Positions 35,158 to 42,881 of a DNA stretch of 64,000 bases are shown here, one piece after another. This DNA is from Streptacidiphilus rugosus AM-16 (GTDB taxonomy: Bacteria; Actinomycetota; Actinomycetes; Streptomycetales; Streptomycetaceae): NCBI RefSeq assembly GCF_000744655.1, contig NZ_JQMJ01000003.1:744001-808000 (forward strand). Direction: 5' to 3'. How positions within the stretch are numbered: the first letter of the stretch is position 1; each line of letters begins with the position of its first letter. Made by a program: the position numbers and the translations under genes. Below the pieces are notes generated by a model, which saw only the letters and a program-made list of their open reading frames with translations, was not told where the DNA came from and searched no databases.

Positions 35158-36363
35158 TCAGGGCGAGGGGGTGGGGCCGATGAGCTGGTCGCTGATCCAC
35201 TCGATCGGGCCGTTGCCCATCGCCGGCACGTACGTGTAGGCGTTGTGCCGTCCGCCCTGGATCACGTTGACCGTGGTGTGGATCGGGCCCTTGTTGCCGA
35301 AGACGGTCAGGAAGTTCCTGATCGCTTTGATCTCCGCGGTGCCCTCGCGCGTCCCGTACTGGAAGGCGAGGTAGACGTCGGGGCCCTTCCTCGCGAGCAG
35401 CTGCTTGGCCAGCAGCAGCGGGTTGTTCTGCTGCTGCTCCTTCTCGTGGCCCTTCCAGAACGGCGAGTCGGGCACGATGTCGGGGCCGGAGACCAGGGCG
35501 GCCTTGAACTGGTCCGGGTGCATCAGCACGGCCTTGAGCCCGGCGAAGCCGCCGCTGGAGGAGCCCAGGAAGCCCCAGCCGTCGCGGGTCCTGATCGTCC
35601 GGAAGTTCTGCCGCATCAGGTCCGGCACGTCCTCGGTCAGCCAGGTGCCCATCTTCGGCTGACCGGGGATGTCGCTGCCGTCCCAGTAGTGCGCGTGGTC
35701 GTCGGGGCCGGGGTTCAGCACCGGCATCACGAGCAGGAAGGGCTTGCTCTTTCCGTGCTGGTACCAGTCGGTGATGCTCTGCTCCAGCTTGAGCCCCGGG
35801 TCCTTCCAGTAGTTGTCGTTGTAGCCGGGCCCGCCGGGCAGGGCGATCAGCACCGGGAAGCCGCTCCTGGCGAACTTCGGGTCGCCGTACGCCTTGGGGG
35901 CCCAGACCCAGACCTTCCCCGTGTAGCCGGACTTCGGCCCCTTCAGGGTGACCACGGCGATGTGGGTGCCGTCGTCGAGGGTGTGCTCGATCTTCCACGG
36001 CGCCGCCGGGCCGGTCGGCAGCTGGGTCCTGGAGTCGGCGAGAGCCGGTTTGCCGTCGCCGGCGTTCTTCCCGCCGGATCCGCCCCCCGGGGCGGGGGTG
36101 TCGAAGGTTATCGGCTCGCCGCGCTGGCTGAAGGGCGGGATCTCGTAGTGCTGCATCACCGGGATGCCGACTCCGACGAGCACGCCGACGCAGGCCACCA
36201 GCGAGGTCCACAGGAGCAGGCGGCGTCGCCTGCTCCCGCCTGCGCGCAGGCGACGACCGGCCGATCCACTGCCGGCCGGGTCGGCCGCGCCGGCCGGACC
36301 GTCCGTCAGGTGCGGCTGGGCCTCCGGCTCGTACTGCTCCGGACTGGTGGACTGGTGGGTCAT
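35158..36363 (-). CDS. Membrane-anchored alpha/beta-hydrolase (esterase D/mycolyltransferase-like)
   Basis: A 401-residue protein. A 47-residue cytoplasmic, Arg-ending head precedes one membrane helix (LLLWTSLVACVGVLVGVGIPVM, about 49-70). After a Gly/Pro-rich linker comes an esterase-type alpha/beta-hydrolase: GFPVLIALPGGPGYNDNYW, LLVMPVLNPG, nucleophile Ser in GFLGSSSGGFAGLKAVLMHP (GxSxG near 280) and the final His in GGRHNAYTYVPAM (about 375). The active domain faces outward. Similar proteins in actinomycetes act as acyl esterases or antigen-85-like transferases. GGAG precedes the ATG. A four-fold TGATCA array lies 60-90 bp upstream. Confidence 0.85.
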   Translation of the reverse strand: MTHQSTSPEQYEPEAQPHLTDGPAGAADPAGSGSAGRRLRAGGSRRRRLLLWTSLVACVGVLVGVGIPVMQHYEIPPFSQRGEPITFDTPAPGGGSGGKNAGDGKPALADSRTQLPTGPAAPWKIEHTLDDGTHIAVVTLKGPKSGYTGKVWVWAPKAYGDPKFARSGFPVLIALPGGPGYNDNYWKDPGLKLEQSITDWYQHGKSKPFLLVMPVLNPGPDDHAHYWDGSDIPGQPKMGTWLTEDVPDLMRQNFRTIRTRDGWGFLGSSSGGFAGLKAVLMHPDQFKAALVSGPDIVPDSPFWKGHEKEQQQNNPLLLAKQLLARKGPDVYLAFQYGTREGTAEIKAIRNFLTVFGNKGPIHTTVNVIQGGRHNAYTYVPAMGNGPIEWISDQLIGPTPSP

Positions 36364-36421
36364 CGCGCTGCTCCGGCTGGTTCGGCCCGGCGAGGGGCCG
36401 GTCGGGTGCGTGCTGGCTCGC

Positions 36422-36454
36422 TGATCGGGGTGATCAGTGTGATCAGACTGATCA
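36422..36454. repeat. TGATC(A) array with 9-bp period
   Basis: TGATC starts at 36422, 36431, 36440 and 36449, exactly 9 bp apart; three copies are TGATCA. The array lies 59-91 bp upstream of the esterase start on the minus strand, in a 436-bp gap shared with the MFS exporter promoter. It may be an operator for a protein that binds repeats cooperatively, or a simple tandem expansion. Confidence 0.55.
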
Positions 36455-36707
36455 CCTTTGTGCCTGTTGCGATGGCTTAGACAGCGCGCCCACAGTATTC
36501 GGTTCCGCGTTGTTCGAATCTACTGTTCGTGCATGTCCCATCTCTTTCGGTGCGTGCTCCGCCCAGGTCAGACCGGGTCTCCCGGCCCGTCGGACCGTCA
36601 GATCGCCACCCGGTCGGCGGACCGGGGGACGGTGCCGGCCGTCCGCCGGGCCGACTGCGACGTCCGGGTGATGTCCCTCACGCCGACCGGGCCGGACCCC
36701 GAGAAAA

Positions 36708-36767
36708 TATCTTGACATCAAGAGAGATGGTCGGCAGGCTGACCATGGATATCTTGATGTCGAGATA
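36708..36767. promoter_or_regulatory. Two MarR-type operators and promoter of the MFS gene
   Basis: CTTGACATCAAG (36711-36722) is a perfect 12-bp palindrome, and TATCTTGATGTCGAGATA (36750-36767) is symmetric at 14 of 18 positions. Both match the ATCTTGA-N2-TCAAGAT style of MarR-family sites. Their centres are 42 bp apart, four helical turns. The first site contains TTGACA, a canonical -35. The start codon follows at 36800. No MarR gene is adjacent. The rest of the 36364-36799 gap (apart from the TGATCA array) shows no gene. Confidence 0.65.
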
Positions 36768-36799
36768 CCGGCGAGGATGCGCCGGAGACGGGGGCGGGC

Positions 36800-38161
36800 A
36801 TGCGGGCGGCGGGCGAGGCCGGACTTCTGGGGCAGCTGCGGAACCCGCCGGGCGGGCGGGACGCGCGCACCATGCTGCTGGCCCTGTGCGTCGACCGGAC
36901 CGGCACCGGCGTCTGGGCCGCCTCCGCCGTCCTCTACCTCACCTTCGTGGCCCGACTGGACGCGAGCCGGATCGGCCTGCTGCTCGGCGCGGCGGGCATC
37001 GCCGGCATCGCGGGCTCGCCGCTGGCCGGCTGGCTGGCGGGGCGGTACCCGGCCAGGACGCTGCTGATCGGCAGTCACCTGCTGCGGCTGGCCGCCTTCG
37101 GCACGATGCTGACCAGCCGCTCCGTCGCCGTGCTGCTGCCGGTCGTCGCGGTCACCGCGCTGGGCGAGCGCGGCGCGAAGATGCTGGAGATGCTGTTCGC
37201 CACCAGGGTCGCGGGCGAGCGCCGGTCCGGTTACCAGGCCCTGGCCCGGACCGTCGCCAACGCGGGCTACGCCCTGGGCGCGGGCATCGCCGCGATCGGA
37301 CTCGCGGTGGGGACCGACTCCGCCTACCGGGCGCTGGTGCTGGCCAACGGCCTCTCCTTCCTGGTCTCCGCGGCGCTGGTCCGGCGGACACAGGAGCCGG
37401 AGGCAGTCCCGGCTGCGGCTGCGGCTGGGGCCGTGACATCGGCGCCCGGTGGGGCGAAGCCGGCGCGTCCGGCCGGACCGTGGCGCGACCGGGGCTACCT
37501 GCTCTTCGTCCTGCTGGACATCCCGATGTGCCTGGACGACTCCGTGCTCAATGTCGGCCTGCCGCTCTGGCTGGTCGGCCACACGACCGCGCCGCACGCG
37601 CTCGTCCCGGCCTTCCTCGCGGTCAACACGGTGCTCGTGGTCGTCCTGCAGCTCCGTGTGTCCGCCGCCGCGGAGGGTCCGCGCCGGGCGGTGCGGGCGG
37701 TGCTCTGGTACGGCGGCTCCTTGCTGCTGACCTGCGCCGTCCTGGCGGTGTCCGGAACGGGCGGCGCGGTGCTCGCCTCGGTCGCGCTGCTCGCCGGAGC
37801 CGTCCTGGTGACCGTCGCCGAGCTGCTGCGCTCGGTCAGCTCCTGGGAGCTCTCGGTCTCGCTCGCCCCCGAGCGCGCCCGCGCGCCCTACCTCGGGGTG
37901 GCCGGGATGTCGCAGTCGGTGCAGAAGTCGGTGGGCCCGCCGCTGCTCACCGGCGTGGTGATGGCGGCCGGCCCGGTCGGCTGGCTGGCCATGGGCGCGG
38001 GCGTGGCCGCGCTCTCCGTCGTCCAGAACCGCGCCTGCGCCCGTCGGCTGGCGGCGATGCCGGTCCTGGTCCGTCCGCTCGCCTCCTCGGCGTCGGCGCC
38101 GGCGCCGGCACTGACGCCGGTCCCGGCCGATGGGGAGCGGGCTCATGCCGAGTCGGCATAG
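36800..38161 (+). CDS. MFS transporter
   Basis: A 453-residue major facilitator with about twelve helices. The loop 2-3 signature region is GIAGSPLAGWLAGRYPARTLLIG (about 70-92) and helix 5 has GYALGAGIAAIGLAVG. The halves are joined by an Ala/Pro-rich loop (about 200-225). The second half begins RGYLLFVLLDIPMCLDDSVLNVGLPLWLVG. The C-terminal 40 residues are Ala/Pro-rich. It is preceded by two MarR-type operators, which suggests inducible efflux. GGGGGCGGG precedes the ATG. The 3' end carries a LysR-type box for the next gene. Substrate unknown. Confidence 0.9.
   Translation: MRAAGEAGLLGQLRNPPGGRDARTMLLALCVDRTGTGVWAASAVLYLTFVARLDASRIGLLLGAAGIAGIAGSPLAGWLAGRYPARTLLIGSHLLRLAAFGTMLTSRSVAVLLPVVAVTALGERGAKMLEMLFATRVAGERRSGYQALARTVANAGYALGAGIAAIGLAVGTDSAYRALVLANGLSFLVSAALVRRTQEPEAVPAAAAAGAVTSAPGGAKPARPAGPWRDRGYLLFVLLDIPMCLDDSVLNVGLPLWLVGHTTAPHALVPAFLAVNTVLVVVLQLRVSAAAEGPRRAVRAVLWYGGSLLLTCAVLAVSGTGGAVLASVALLAGAVLVTVAELLRSVSSWELSVSLAPERARAPYLGVAGMSQSVQKSVGPPLLTGVVMAAGPVGWLAMGAGVAALSVVQNRACARRLAAMPVLVRPLASSASAPAPALTPVPADGERAHAESA
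38145..38159. promoter_or_regulatory. LysR-type box (T-N11-A palindrome) upstream of the SnoaL gene
   Basis: ATGCCGAGTCGGCAT lies in the last codons of the MFS gene and 88 bp before the SnoaL start. It differs by one central base from the palindrome at the lysR promoter (51026-51040). With a TAGGGT -10 candidate at 38205-38210, the site would be centred at about -65, the usual LysR recognition position. Confidence 0.5.
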
Positions 38162-38246
38162 GTCCAGGAAGAACCGGTCTTTCCCTCGGGGGCCGGTCGT
38201 TCCCTAGGGTCGAACCAGACCCCAAAGGCCCTACCAGGGAGCGGAC

Positions 38247-38714
38247 ATGAGCCTCACCACGCAGATCGTCGCCGAGCCGGAGGCCGTCTCGGCGCTGGAG
38301 ATGCAGAGCCGGGTCACCGAGGCGAGCCGGGCCGTCATCCGCGACTACCTCGCCTCGGTCTCGCTCGGCCCCGGCGCCAGGATCGAACGGTTCTTCGCGG
38401 AGGACGCCACCTGGACCCTCCACGGCGACCTGCCCATGTCGGGCGTGTGGCGCGGCCGGCGGGCCATCCTGGAGGAGTTCATGCCGACCGCCTTCGCCCG
38501 CGTGGACGTCGCCTCGTTGAAGCTGGAGGTGGTGGACATGATCGCCGAGGGCGAGCGGGTCGTCCTGGAGTGGACCTCGCAGGCCGACGTCCGGGGCGGG
38601 CTCCGCTACGACCAGCACTGCCTCGGTGTCTTCACCGTGCGCGACGGCCTGATCGTCTCGGTGCGCGAGTACTTCGACACCGAGCACGCGCGCCACACTC
38701 TCTTCGCGGCCTGA
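38247..38714 (+). CDS. SnoaL-like (NTF2-fold) protein
   Basis: A 155-residue protein of the SnoaL/NTF2-like fold: N-terminal helices (VTEASRAVIRDYLASV) then FFAEDATWTLHGDLPMSGVWRGRRAILEEFMPTAF, LKLEVVDMIAEGERVVLEWTSQAD and the final strands VFTVRDGLIVSVREYFDT. The cone-shaped cavity binds small hydrophobic molecules; some members are polyketide cyclases, isomerases or dehydratases, others only bind ligand. AGGGAGCGGAC precedes the ATG. It stands alone and carries an upstream box like that of the lysR gene at 51 kb, so control by that regulator is plausible. Confidence 0.88.
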   Translation: MSLTTQIVAEPEAVSALEMQSRVTEASRAVIRDYLASVSLGPGARIERFFAEDATWTLHGDLPMSGVWRGRRAILEEFMPTAFARVDVASLKLEVVDMIAEGERVVLEWTSQADVRGGLRYDQHCLGVFTVRDGLIVSVREYFDTEHARHTLFAA

Positions 38715-38790
38715 GCCCCCCGAGGGCGTCAGCGCTGCGGGCGTCGGGCGTCGGGGGTCGGGAACGTCGGGGATCCGGAGCGACGGGGCT

Positions 38791-38815
38791 CCGGGGTGAC
38801 GGGCCGCCACCCCGG
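38791..38815. terminator. Possible hairpin between convergent genes
   Basis: CCGGGGTG (38791-38798) pairs with CACCCCGG (38808-38815). A competing stem, CCGGAGC with GCTCCGG, lies just before it. Both are in the 113-bp gap between the SnoaL and enoyl-CoA hydratase genes. Confidence 0.45.
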
Positions 38816-38827
38816 AGGCGGTCGGTC

Positions 38828-39505
38828 TCAGCCGAGCGGGACGTCCTTCTCGCGCAGCGCCTCCAGCGCCGTCGCGTACATCCGCTCCTTGATCGTGCCG
38901 ACGGTCCGGCCCGCCTTGGCCGCGTGGGGGCGGGCCAGCTCGATCGCGGCCTGGCGCAGCCCCGCCTCGTCCGCCGTCGCGTCGACGATCCCGGCGGCGT
39001 GCGCGTCGACGCCGCCGTAGCGGTGCGCGGTGACCATCGCCTCGTGGGCGGTCCGCGCGGTCAGCCGGGACTGGATCAGCGCCGACATGCCCGTGGTGAA
39101 GGGGATGTTGATCTCGGCCTCGGGCAGGCACCAGAAGCCGCGGTCGGCGCGCATGATCCGGAAGTCGTGGGTCAGCGAGAGCATCGCGCCCGCGGCGTAG
39201 GTGTGGCCCTGCAGGGCGGCGACCGTGACGAACGGCAGCGTCAGCACGCGGGCGAAGAGGGTCTGGACGCTCTCCACGTAGGAGCCGGCCTGGTCGCCGT
39301 GGGCGAAGAGCCAGTCCAGGTCGAGCCCGTTGGAGAAGAACTTGCCCGTCGCGGTCGTGACCAGGGCCTTCGGGCCGTCCGCGCCCTCGACCTCGTCGAG
39401 CAGGCCGTTGACGGCGACCAGCCAGTCGGGGTGGAAGCGGTTCTCGGTGTCGCCGAGGTCGAGAACGAAGACGTCCGCGTCGCGGCCGAGCGTGGGCATG
39501 GGCAT
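38828..39505 (-). CDS. Enoyl-CoA hydratase/isomerase family protein (ECI-like)
   Basis: A 225-residue crotonase-fold protein. The oxyanion-hole segments are ATGKFFSNGLDLDWLF and ALQGHTYAAGAMLSLTHDFRIMRADRGFWCLPEAEI. The short length and the KFFSNGLDL and DRGFWCLPE forms resemble delta3,delta2-enoyl-CoA isomerases more than hydratases; Glu in LPEAEI could serve as the single catalytic acid. It would act in beta-oxidation of unsaturated fatty acids. GAGGAG precedes the ATG at 39505; a second ATG two codons later is possible. It is divergent from the glutaminase gene. Confidence 0.88.
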   Translation of the reverse strand: MPMPTLGRDADVFVLDLGDTENRFHPDWLVAVNGLLDEVEGADGPKALVTTATGKFFSNGLDLDWLFAHGDQAGSYVESVQTLFARVLTLPFVTVAALQGHTYAAGAMLSLTHDFRIMRADRGFWCLPEAEINIPFTTGMSALIQSRLTARTAHEAMVTAHRYGGVDAHAAGIVDATADEAGLRQAAIELARPHAAKAGRTVGTIKERMYATALEALREKDVPLG

Positions 39506-39606
39506 GAGCTTCTCCTCGTTTGCTACCGGCTGGTAACTATGCCGTATGTCATAGCCCGTGGGAAGCCCCCTCGCGGCTCCCGAGCCGCGCCCGCCTCTCC
39601 GCCAGA

Positions 39607-40536
39607 ATGACCCCCGTGGACTTGGACTACCAGCAGCTGCTCGACGCCTCCCTGGACGCCGCCCGCCGCACCGCCGGCGCGGGCAAGGTCGCCGACTACA
39701 TCCCCGCGCTCGCCCGCGAGGACCCGGACGCCTTCGGGATGGCCCTGGCCAGCGTCGAGGGCGAGGTCTACGGCGTGGGCGACTGGCAACGGCCGTTCTC
39801 CGTCCAGAGCATCTCCAAGCTGTTCACGCTCACGCTGGTGATGGCCCGCGGCGGCTACGACGTCTGGCAGCGGGTTGGCCGGGAGCCCTCGGGAAACCCG
39901 TTCAACTCGCTGGTCCAGCTGGAGACCGAGCACGGCATCCCGCGCAACCCGTTCATCAACGCGGGCGCCATCGTGATGACCGACCACCTGCACAGCCTCA
40001 CCGACGGTCAGGCCGCCGAGACCGTCCGCGCGTTCCTGCGCGCCGAGGCGGGCAACCCGTCGCTGGGCACCGACCCCGAGGTGGCCGCCTCGGAGGCCGA
40101 ACACGGCCACCGCAACGCCGCGCTGGCGCACTTCATCGCCAGCCACGGCAATCTCGTCAACCCGGTCGAGACGGTCCTCTCCGAGTACTACGCGCACTGC
40201 GCGATCGAGGCCTCCTGCGAGGACCTGGCCCGCGTCGGCCTGGTCCTGGCCCGGCACGGCCTCCGCGCCGACGGTTCCCGCCTGCTCTCGCGCAGCGAGG
40301 CGAAGCGCATCAACGCGATCCTGCTGACCTGCGGCACCTACGACGCCGCCGGCGAGTTCGCCTACCGGGTCGGCCTCCCCGGCAAGAGCGGCGTCGGCGG
40401 CGGCATCCTCGCCGTCCTCCCCGGCCGCGCGGCGATCTGCGCGTGGAGCCCCGGCCTCGACCCGGCCGGCAACTCCGTCGCGGCCGTGGCCGCGCTGGAC
40501 GCCTTCACCACGCTGTCGGGGCTCTCGGTGTTCTGA
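39607..40536 (+). CDS. glsA: Glutaminase A
   Basis: A 309-residue class A (GlsA, beta-lactamase-like fold) glutaminase that hydrolyses L-glutamine to glutamate and ammonia. The Ser-x-x-Lys catalytic pair is QSISKLFTL near residue 65, with NPFNSLVQLE, NPFINAGAIVMTD, the Tyr region ETVLSEYYAHCAIEASCEDLARVGLVLARHG and GLPGKSGVGGGILAVLPG all intact. Length equals the usual 305-310 residues. No STAS or cNMP extension is present, unlike some actinomycete relatives. The ATG at 39607 has a weak ribosome site; GTG three codons later is an alternative. Confidence 0.95.
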   Translation: MTPVDLDYQQLLDASLDAARRTAGAGKVADYIPALAREDPDAFGMALASVEGEVYGVGDWQRPFSVQSISKLFTLTLVMARGGYDVWQRVGREPSGNPFNSLVQLETEHGIPRNPFINAGAIVMTDHLHSLTDGQAAETVRAFLRAEAGNPSLGTDPEVAASEAEHGHRNAALAHFIASHGNLVNPVETVLSEYYAHCAIEASCEDLARVGLVLARHGLRADGSRLLSRSEAKRINAILLTCGTYDAAGEFAYRVGLPGKSGVGGGILAVLPGRAAICAWSPGLDPAGNSVAAVAALDAFTTLSGLSVF

Positions 40537-40557
40537 CCGCCGCGTGACCGCTGTCGC

Positions 40558-41034
40558 TCAGCGGTCGCCGGTGGTCCCGTCGGGGAGCGAGTCGGCGAGA
40601 TACGCGTCCAGGTCGGGCACCTCGGGCGCGAACACGTGACGCACCCACGCGTTGCGCTCGTGCACGACCGGCGGCAGTTCGTAGACGCAGCCGACGAGCG
40701 GCTGATCCAGCTTCATGAAGTGGGTCGGATCCTTGTCGGGGCACCCGAGGAACGGTTGCCCCGCACTGGCGCAGCCGAGCCAGAGGGCGTTGCCCCAGTA
40801 CCAGCTGTACACGTTGAGGTAGGCCGCGCCGTCCCCTCCCCTGTGGAGGACGGCGAAGCCACCCGGCGTCGTGTCGTCGACCGGCGGAAGCAGTCTCGGC
40901 AGGATCGCGAGGGCAGCGTCCTCGATCTCCGCCTCGATCGGCTCCGGGAACGGCGTGACGTGGTACCGCTTGACGAACCGCCCAGCGATCTCGACGGGCG
41001 GACGGACGGTGAGTCGCTTCTCCTGGAAAGCCAT
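40558..41034 (-). CDS. Uncharacterised soluble protein
   Basis: A 158-residue protein with no family I can name. It has an amphipathic helical start (IEAEIEDAALAILPRLLPPVDD), a strand-rich centre (GGFAVLHRGGDGAAYLNVYSWYWGNALWLGCAS) and a conserved-looking CVYELPPVVHERNAWVRHVF followed by PDLDAYLADSLPDG. The Tyr/Trp-rich centre suggests a small ligand-binding fold. The ATG at 41034 lacks a strong ribosome site. It lies between convergent glsA (22 bp away) and the divergent methyltransferase gene. Confidence 0.7.
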   Translation of the reverse strand: MAFQEKRLTVRPPVEIAGRFVKRYHVTPFPEPIEAEIEDAALAILPRLLPPVDDTTPGGFAVLHRGGDGAAYLNVYSWYWGNALWLGCASAGQPFLGCPDKDPTHFMKLDQPLVGCVYELPPVVHERNAWVRHVFAPEVPDLDAYLADSLPDGTTGDR

Positions 41035-41137
41035 GACCGCACCGTAAGCCGGGTCTCCTGACACCCTCTGTCAGCGAATGCGAACGGGCCGGTTGCACCC
41101 AGCCCCTGAGGGTGCGCCGGGCGGCGATACTTCGTTC

Positions 41138-41896
41138 ATGAAGCGTTCGTTCGAAGAGTTGGTCGCCGAGGCCGACGCCGTGTCGGTGGCCGGCTGGGAC
41201 TTCTCCTGGCTGGACGGCCGGGCCACGGAGGAGCGTCCGTCCTGGGGGTACCAGCGGCTGCTCGGCGCGCGGCTCGCCCGCGCCTCCGCCGCGCTCGACA
41301 TCCAGACCGGCGGCGGCGAGGTGCTGGCCGGAGCGGCGAGCGTCTTTCCGGCGACGACGGTGGCCACGGAGTCGTGGCCGCCGAACGTGGCGAAGGCGAC
41401 CGCGCTGCTCCACCCGCGCGGGGTCGTCGTGGTCGCGGACCCCGACGAGCCGCCGCTGCCCTTCGCCGACGGGGCGTTCGACCTGGTCAGCTCGCGTCAT
41501 CCGGCGTCGGTGCGGTGGAGCGAGATCGCCAGGGTGCTCTGCGCGGGCGGCGTGTACTTCGCCCAGCACGTCGGTCCGGCGACGTCCTGGGAGCTCGTCG
41601 AGTACTTCCTCGGCCCGCAGCCGACCGCCCGTCACTCCCGGCATCCGGACCTGGAGACCGCGCAGGCCCGTGCCGCGGGCCTGGAGGTGGTGGACGTCCG
41701 CACGGAGCGGCTGCGGATGGAGTTCCACGACATCGGCGCGGTCGTGTACTTCCTGCGCAAGGTCATCTGGACGGTGCCCGACTTCTCGGTCGAGCGCTAC
41801 CGCGACCGTCTGCGCGCACTGGATCGGCAGATTCGGTCGGAGGGCGTCTTCGTCGCGCATTCCACGCGCACGCTTATCGAAGCGCGAAAAGCCTGA
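41138..41896 (+). CDS. SAM-dependent methyltransferase (class I)
   Basis: A 252-residue Rossmann-type methyltransferase. ASAALDIQTGGGEVLAG is motif I, with TTVATESWPPNVAKA as the acidic-strand region; motif II and post-II read LPFADGAFDLVSSRHPASVRWSEIARVLCAGGVYFAQHVG. The C-terminal part has a long helical tail (VERYRDRLRALDRQIRSEG). Similar to actinomycete UbiE-like small-molecule or rRNA methyltransferase homologues, but substrate is unknown. The ATG at 41138 has no strong ribosome site. A very long perfect hairpin begins at the base after its stop. Confidence 0.85.
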   Translation: MKRSFEELVAEADAVSVAGWDFSWLDGRATEERPSWGYQRLLGARLARASAALDIQTGGGEVLAGAASVFPATTVATESWPPNVAKATALLHPRGVVVVADPDEPPLPFADGAFDLVSSRHPASVRWSEIARVLCAGGVYFAQHVGPATSWELVEYFLGPQPTARHSRHPDLETAQARAAGLEVVDVRTERLRMEFHDIGAVVYFLRKVIWTVPDFSVERYRDRLRALDRQIRSEGVFVAHSTRTLIEARKA

Positions 41897-41955
41897 TCGG
41901 CCTGATCGTGCGAGCGATCGACCAGGCTGGTCGATCGCTCGCACGATCAGGCCGA
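41897..41955. terminator. 28-bp perfect hairpin directly after the methyltransferase stop
   Basis: Arms at 41897-41924 and 41928-41955 are exact complements (28 bp) around a GGC loop, beginning TCGGCCTGATCG. The stem begins at the base right after TGA. It can terminate both the methyltransferase message and the opposing SARP message, and would also protect the 3' end. Confidence 0.85.
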
Positions 41956-42018
41956 GTTCCGGGCGGCTCCCCTGAGCGCCCCCCGAGCGCCCTGGGGAGC
42001 CGAGCCCGGATCCGCCGC

Positions 42019-42543
42019 TCAGCGCCGGAGCAAGCGCAGTCGACGGAGCATGACGGAGGCCTCGTCATGCAGGTCCCAGAGCCGGATCCGCTCCCACTCC
42101 GCGAACGGCCCGGGGACGCCCTGGAGCGGAGCGCCCCGCCAACGCCCGAGGGCGTCGTCCAGCAGCAGCTCGGCGGCGTCGGGGTCGATCCCCACCAACA
42201 CCCGCGCGTCGCCGATCGCGTGCTCGAAAGCGATGGCGTCCACCAGGATCGGGCTGATCGCCAGTCGGTAGCCGCCGCCGGTCGACCGCAGGGCGCCCCC
42301 GTCGCCCGTGCGGCGCAGGAGTCGCCGCACACGCGCGGCGAGCACGTGCAGCTCCTCCTCCAGGGGTCCGGCCTCCCCCTCGGCGACCGGACCCGCGATC
42401 CCCTCGACCAGCTCCCCGACCGACACCTCCATGCCGGCCCGCAGGGCCAGCATGGTCAGCAGCGCCTGCTGCACGGGCGTCCCCGGGAACAACGGGCAGC
42501 CCCTGTCCCACGCCCGCACCGGACCGAGCAGTGAGATCTCCAC
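42019..42543 (-). CDS. Truncated SARP-type regulator (OmpR-like wing plus partial BTAD)
   Basis: A 174-residue SARP-like protein. The opening EISLLGPVRAWDRGCPLFPGTPVQQALLTMLALRAG and the wing ELHVLAARVRRLLRRTGDGGALRSTGGGYRL form an OmpR-type winged helix; only about 65 residues of the bacterial transcriptional activator domain follow (LLLDDALGRWRGAPLQGVPGPFAEWERIRLWD) before the stop. Normal SARPs are about 260-280 residues or longer. GTG at 42543 has a strong AGGGAAGG site 6 bases upstream and matches the family start; ATG at 42675 would add 44 residues. It is divergent from a full-length AfsR-like gene with the same BTAD motif. It may be a dominant-negative partner or a decaying paralogue. 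Confidence 0.75.
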   Translation of the reverse strand: MEISLLGPVRAWDRGCPLFPGTPVQQALLTMLALRAGMEVSVGELVEGIAGPVAEGEAGPLEEELHVLAARVRRLLRRTGDGGALRSTGGGYRLAISPILVDAIAFEHAIGDARVLVGIDPDAAELLLDDALGRWRGAPLQGVPGPFAEWERIRLWDLHDEASVMLRRLRLLRR

Positions 42544-42881
42544 CCCGTGCCTTCCCTGTCCGGCGGCCCCCCGGGCAACCGACCGGATCCAGGGCGTGCG
42601 GGCCTCGTCGTGGCCGGACTCGGCCGTACTCGACGTGGGCCTGGTGCGCGGGAGTTCGAGGATGCTGCTCGTCATGGTCCTGTTCGCTCTGCGTCGTCGG
42701 CGGGACGTTCCCCCTCCTCGGGGCTGCCACGACAGAGCCTGGCAGGGCCCGATACACAACGGATCAACGCCGGAGAGCCGCACGAAAGGGGTATTCCTTC
42801 GCACACTGGTGCTACCCTCCGAGGCGCAGTACGGGGAGCAGGCGTCGCAGGTGGACGCGCGCGGATGACCGGGGGACTCAC
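42544..42881. promoter_or_regulatory. Divergent promoter gap of the two SARP genes
   Basis: The 338 bp between the truncated SARP and the AfsR-like gene contain the promoters of both. TACCCT at 42817-42822 is a -10 candidate for the AfsR-like gene. If the truncated SARP starts at ATG 42675, the gap shrinks to 206 bp. I see no third gene. Confidence 0.4.

Noticed and set aside
36533-36715. A 60-codon plus-strand frame before the MFS gene
   Set aside because: No ribosome site, low-quality amino acid composition and it ends inside the MarR-type operator; better read as promoter DNA.
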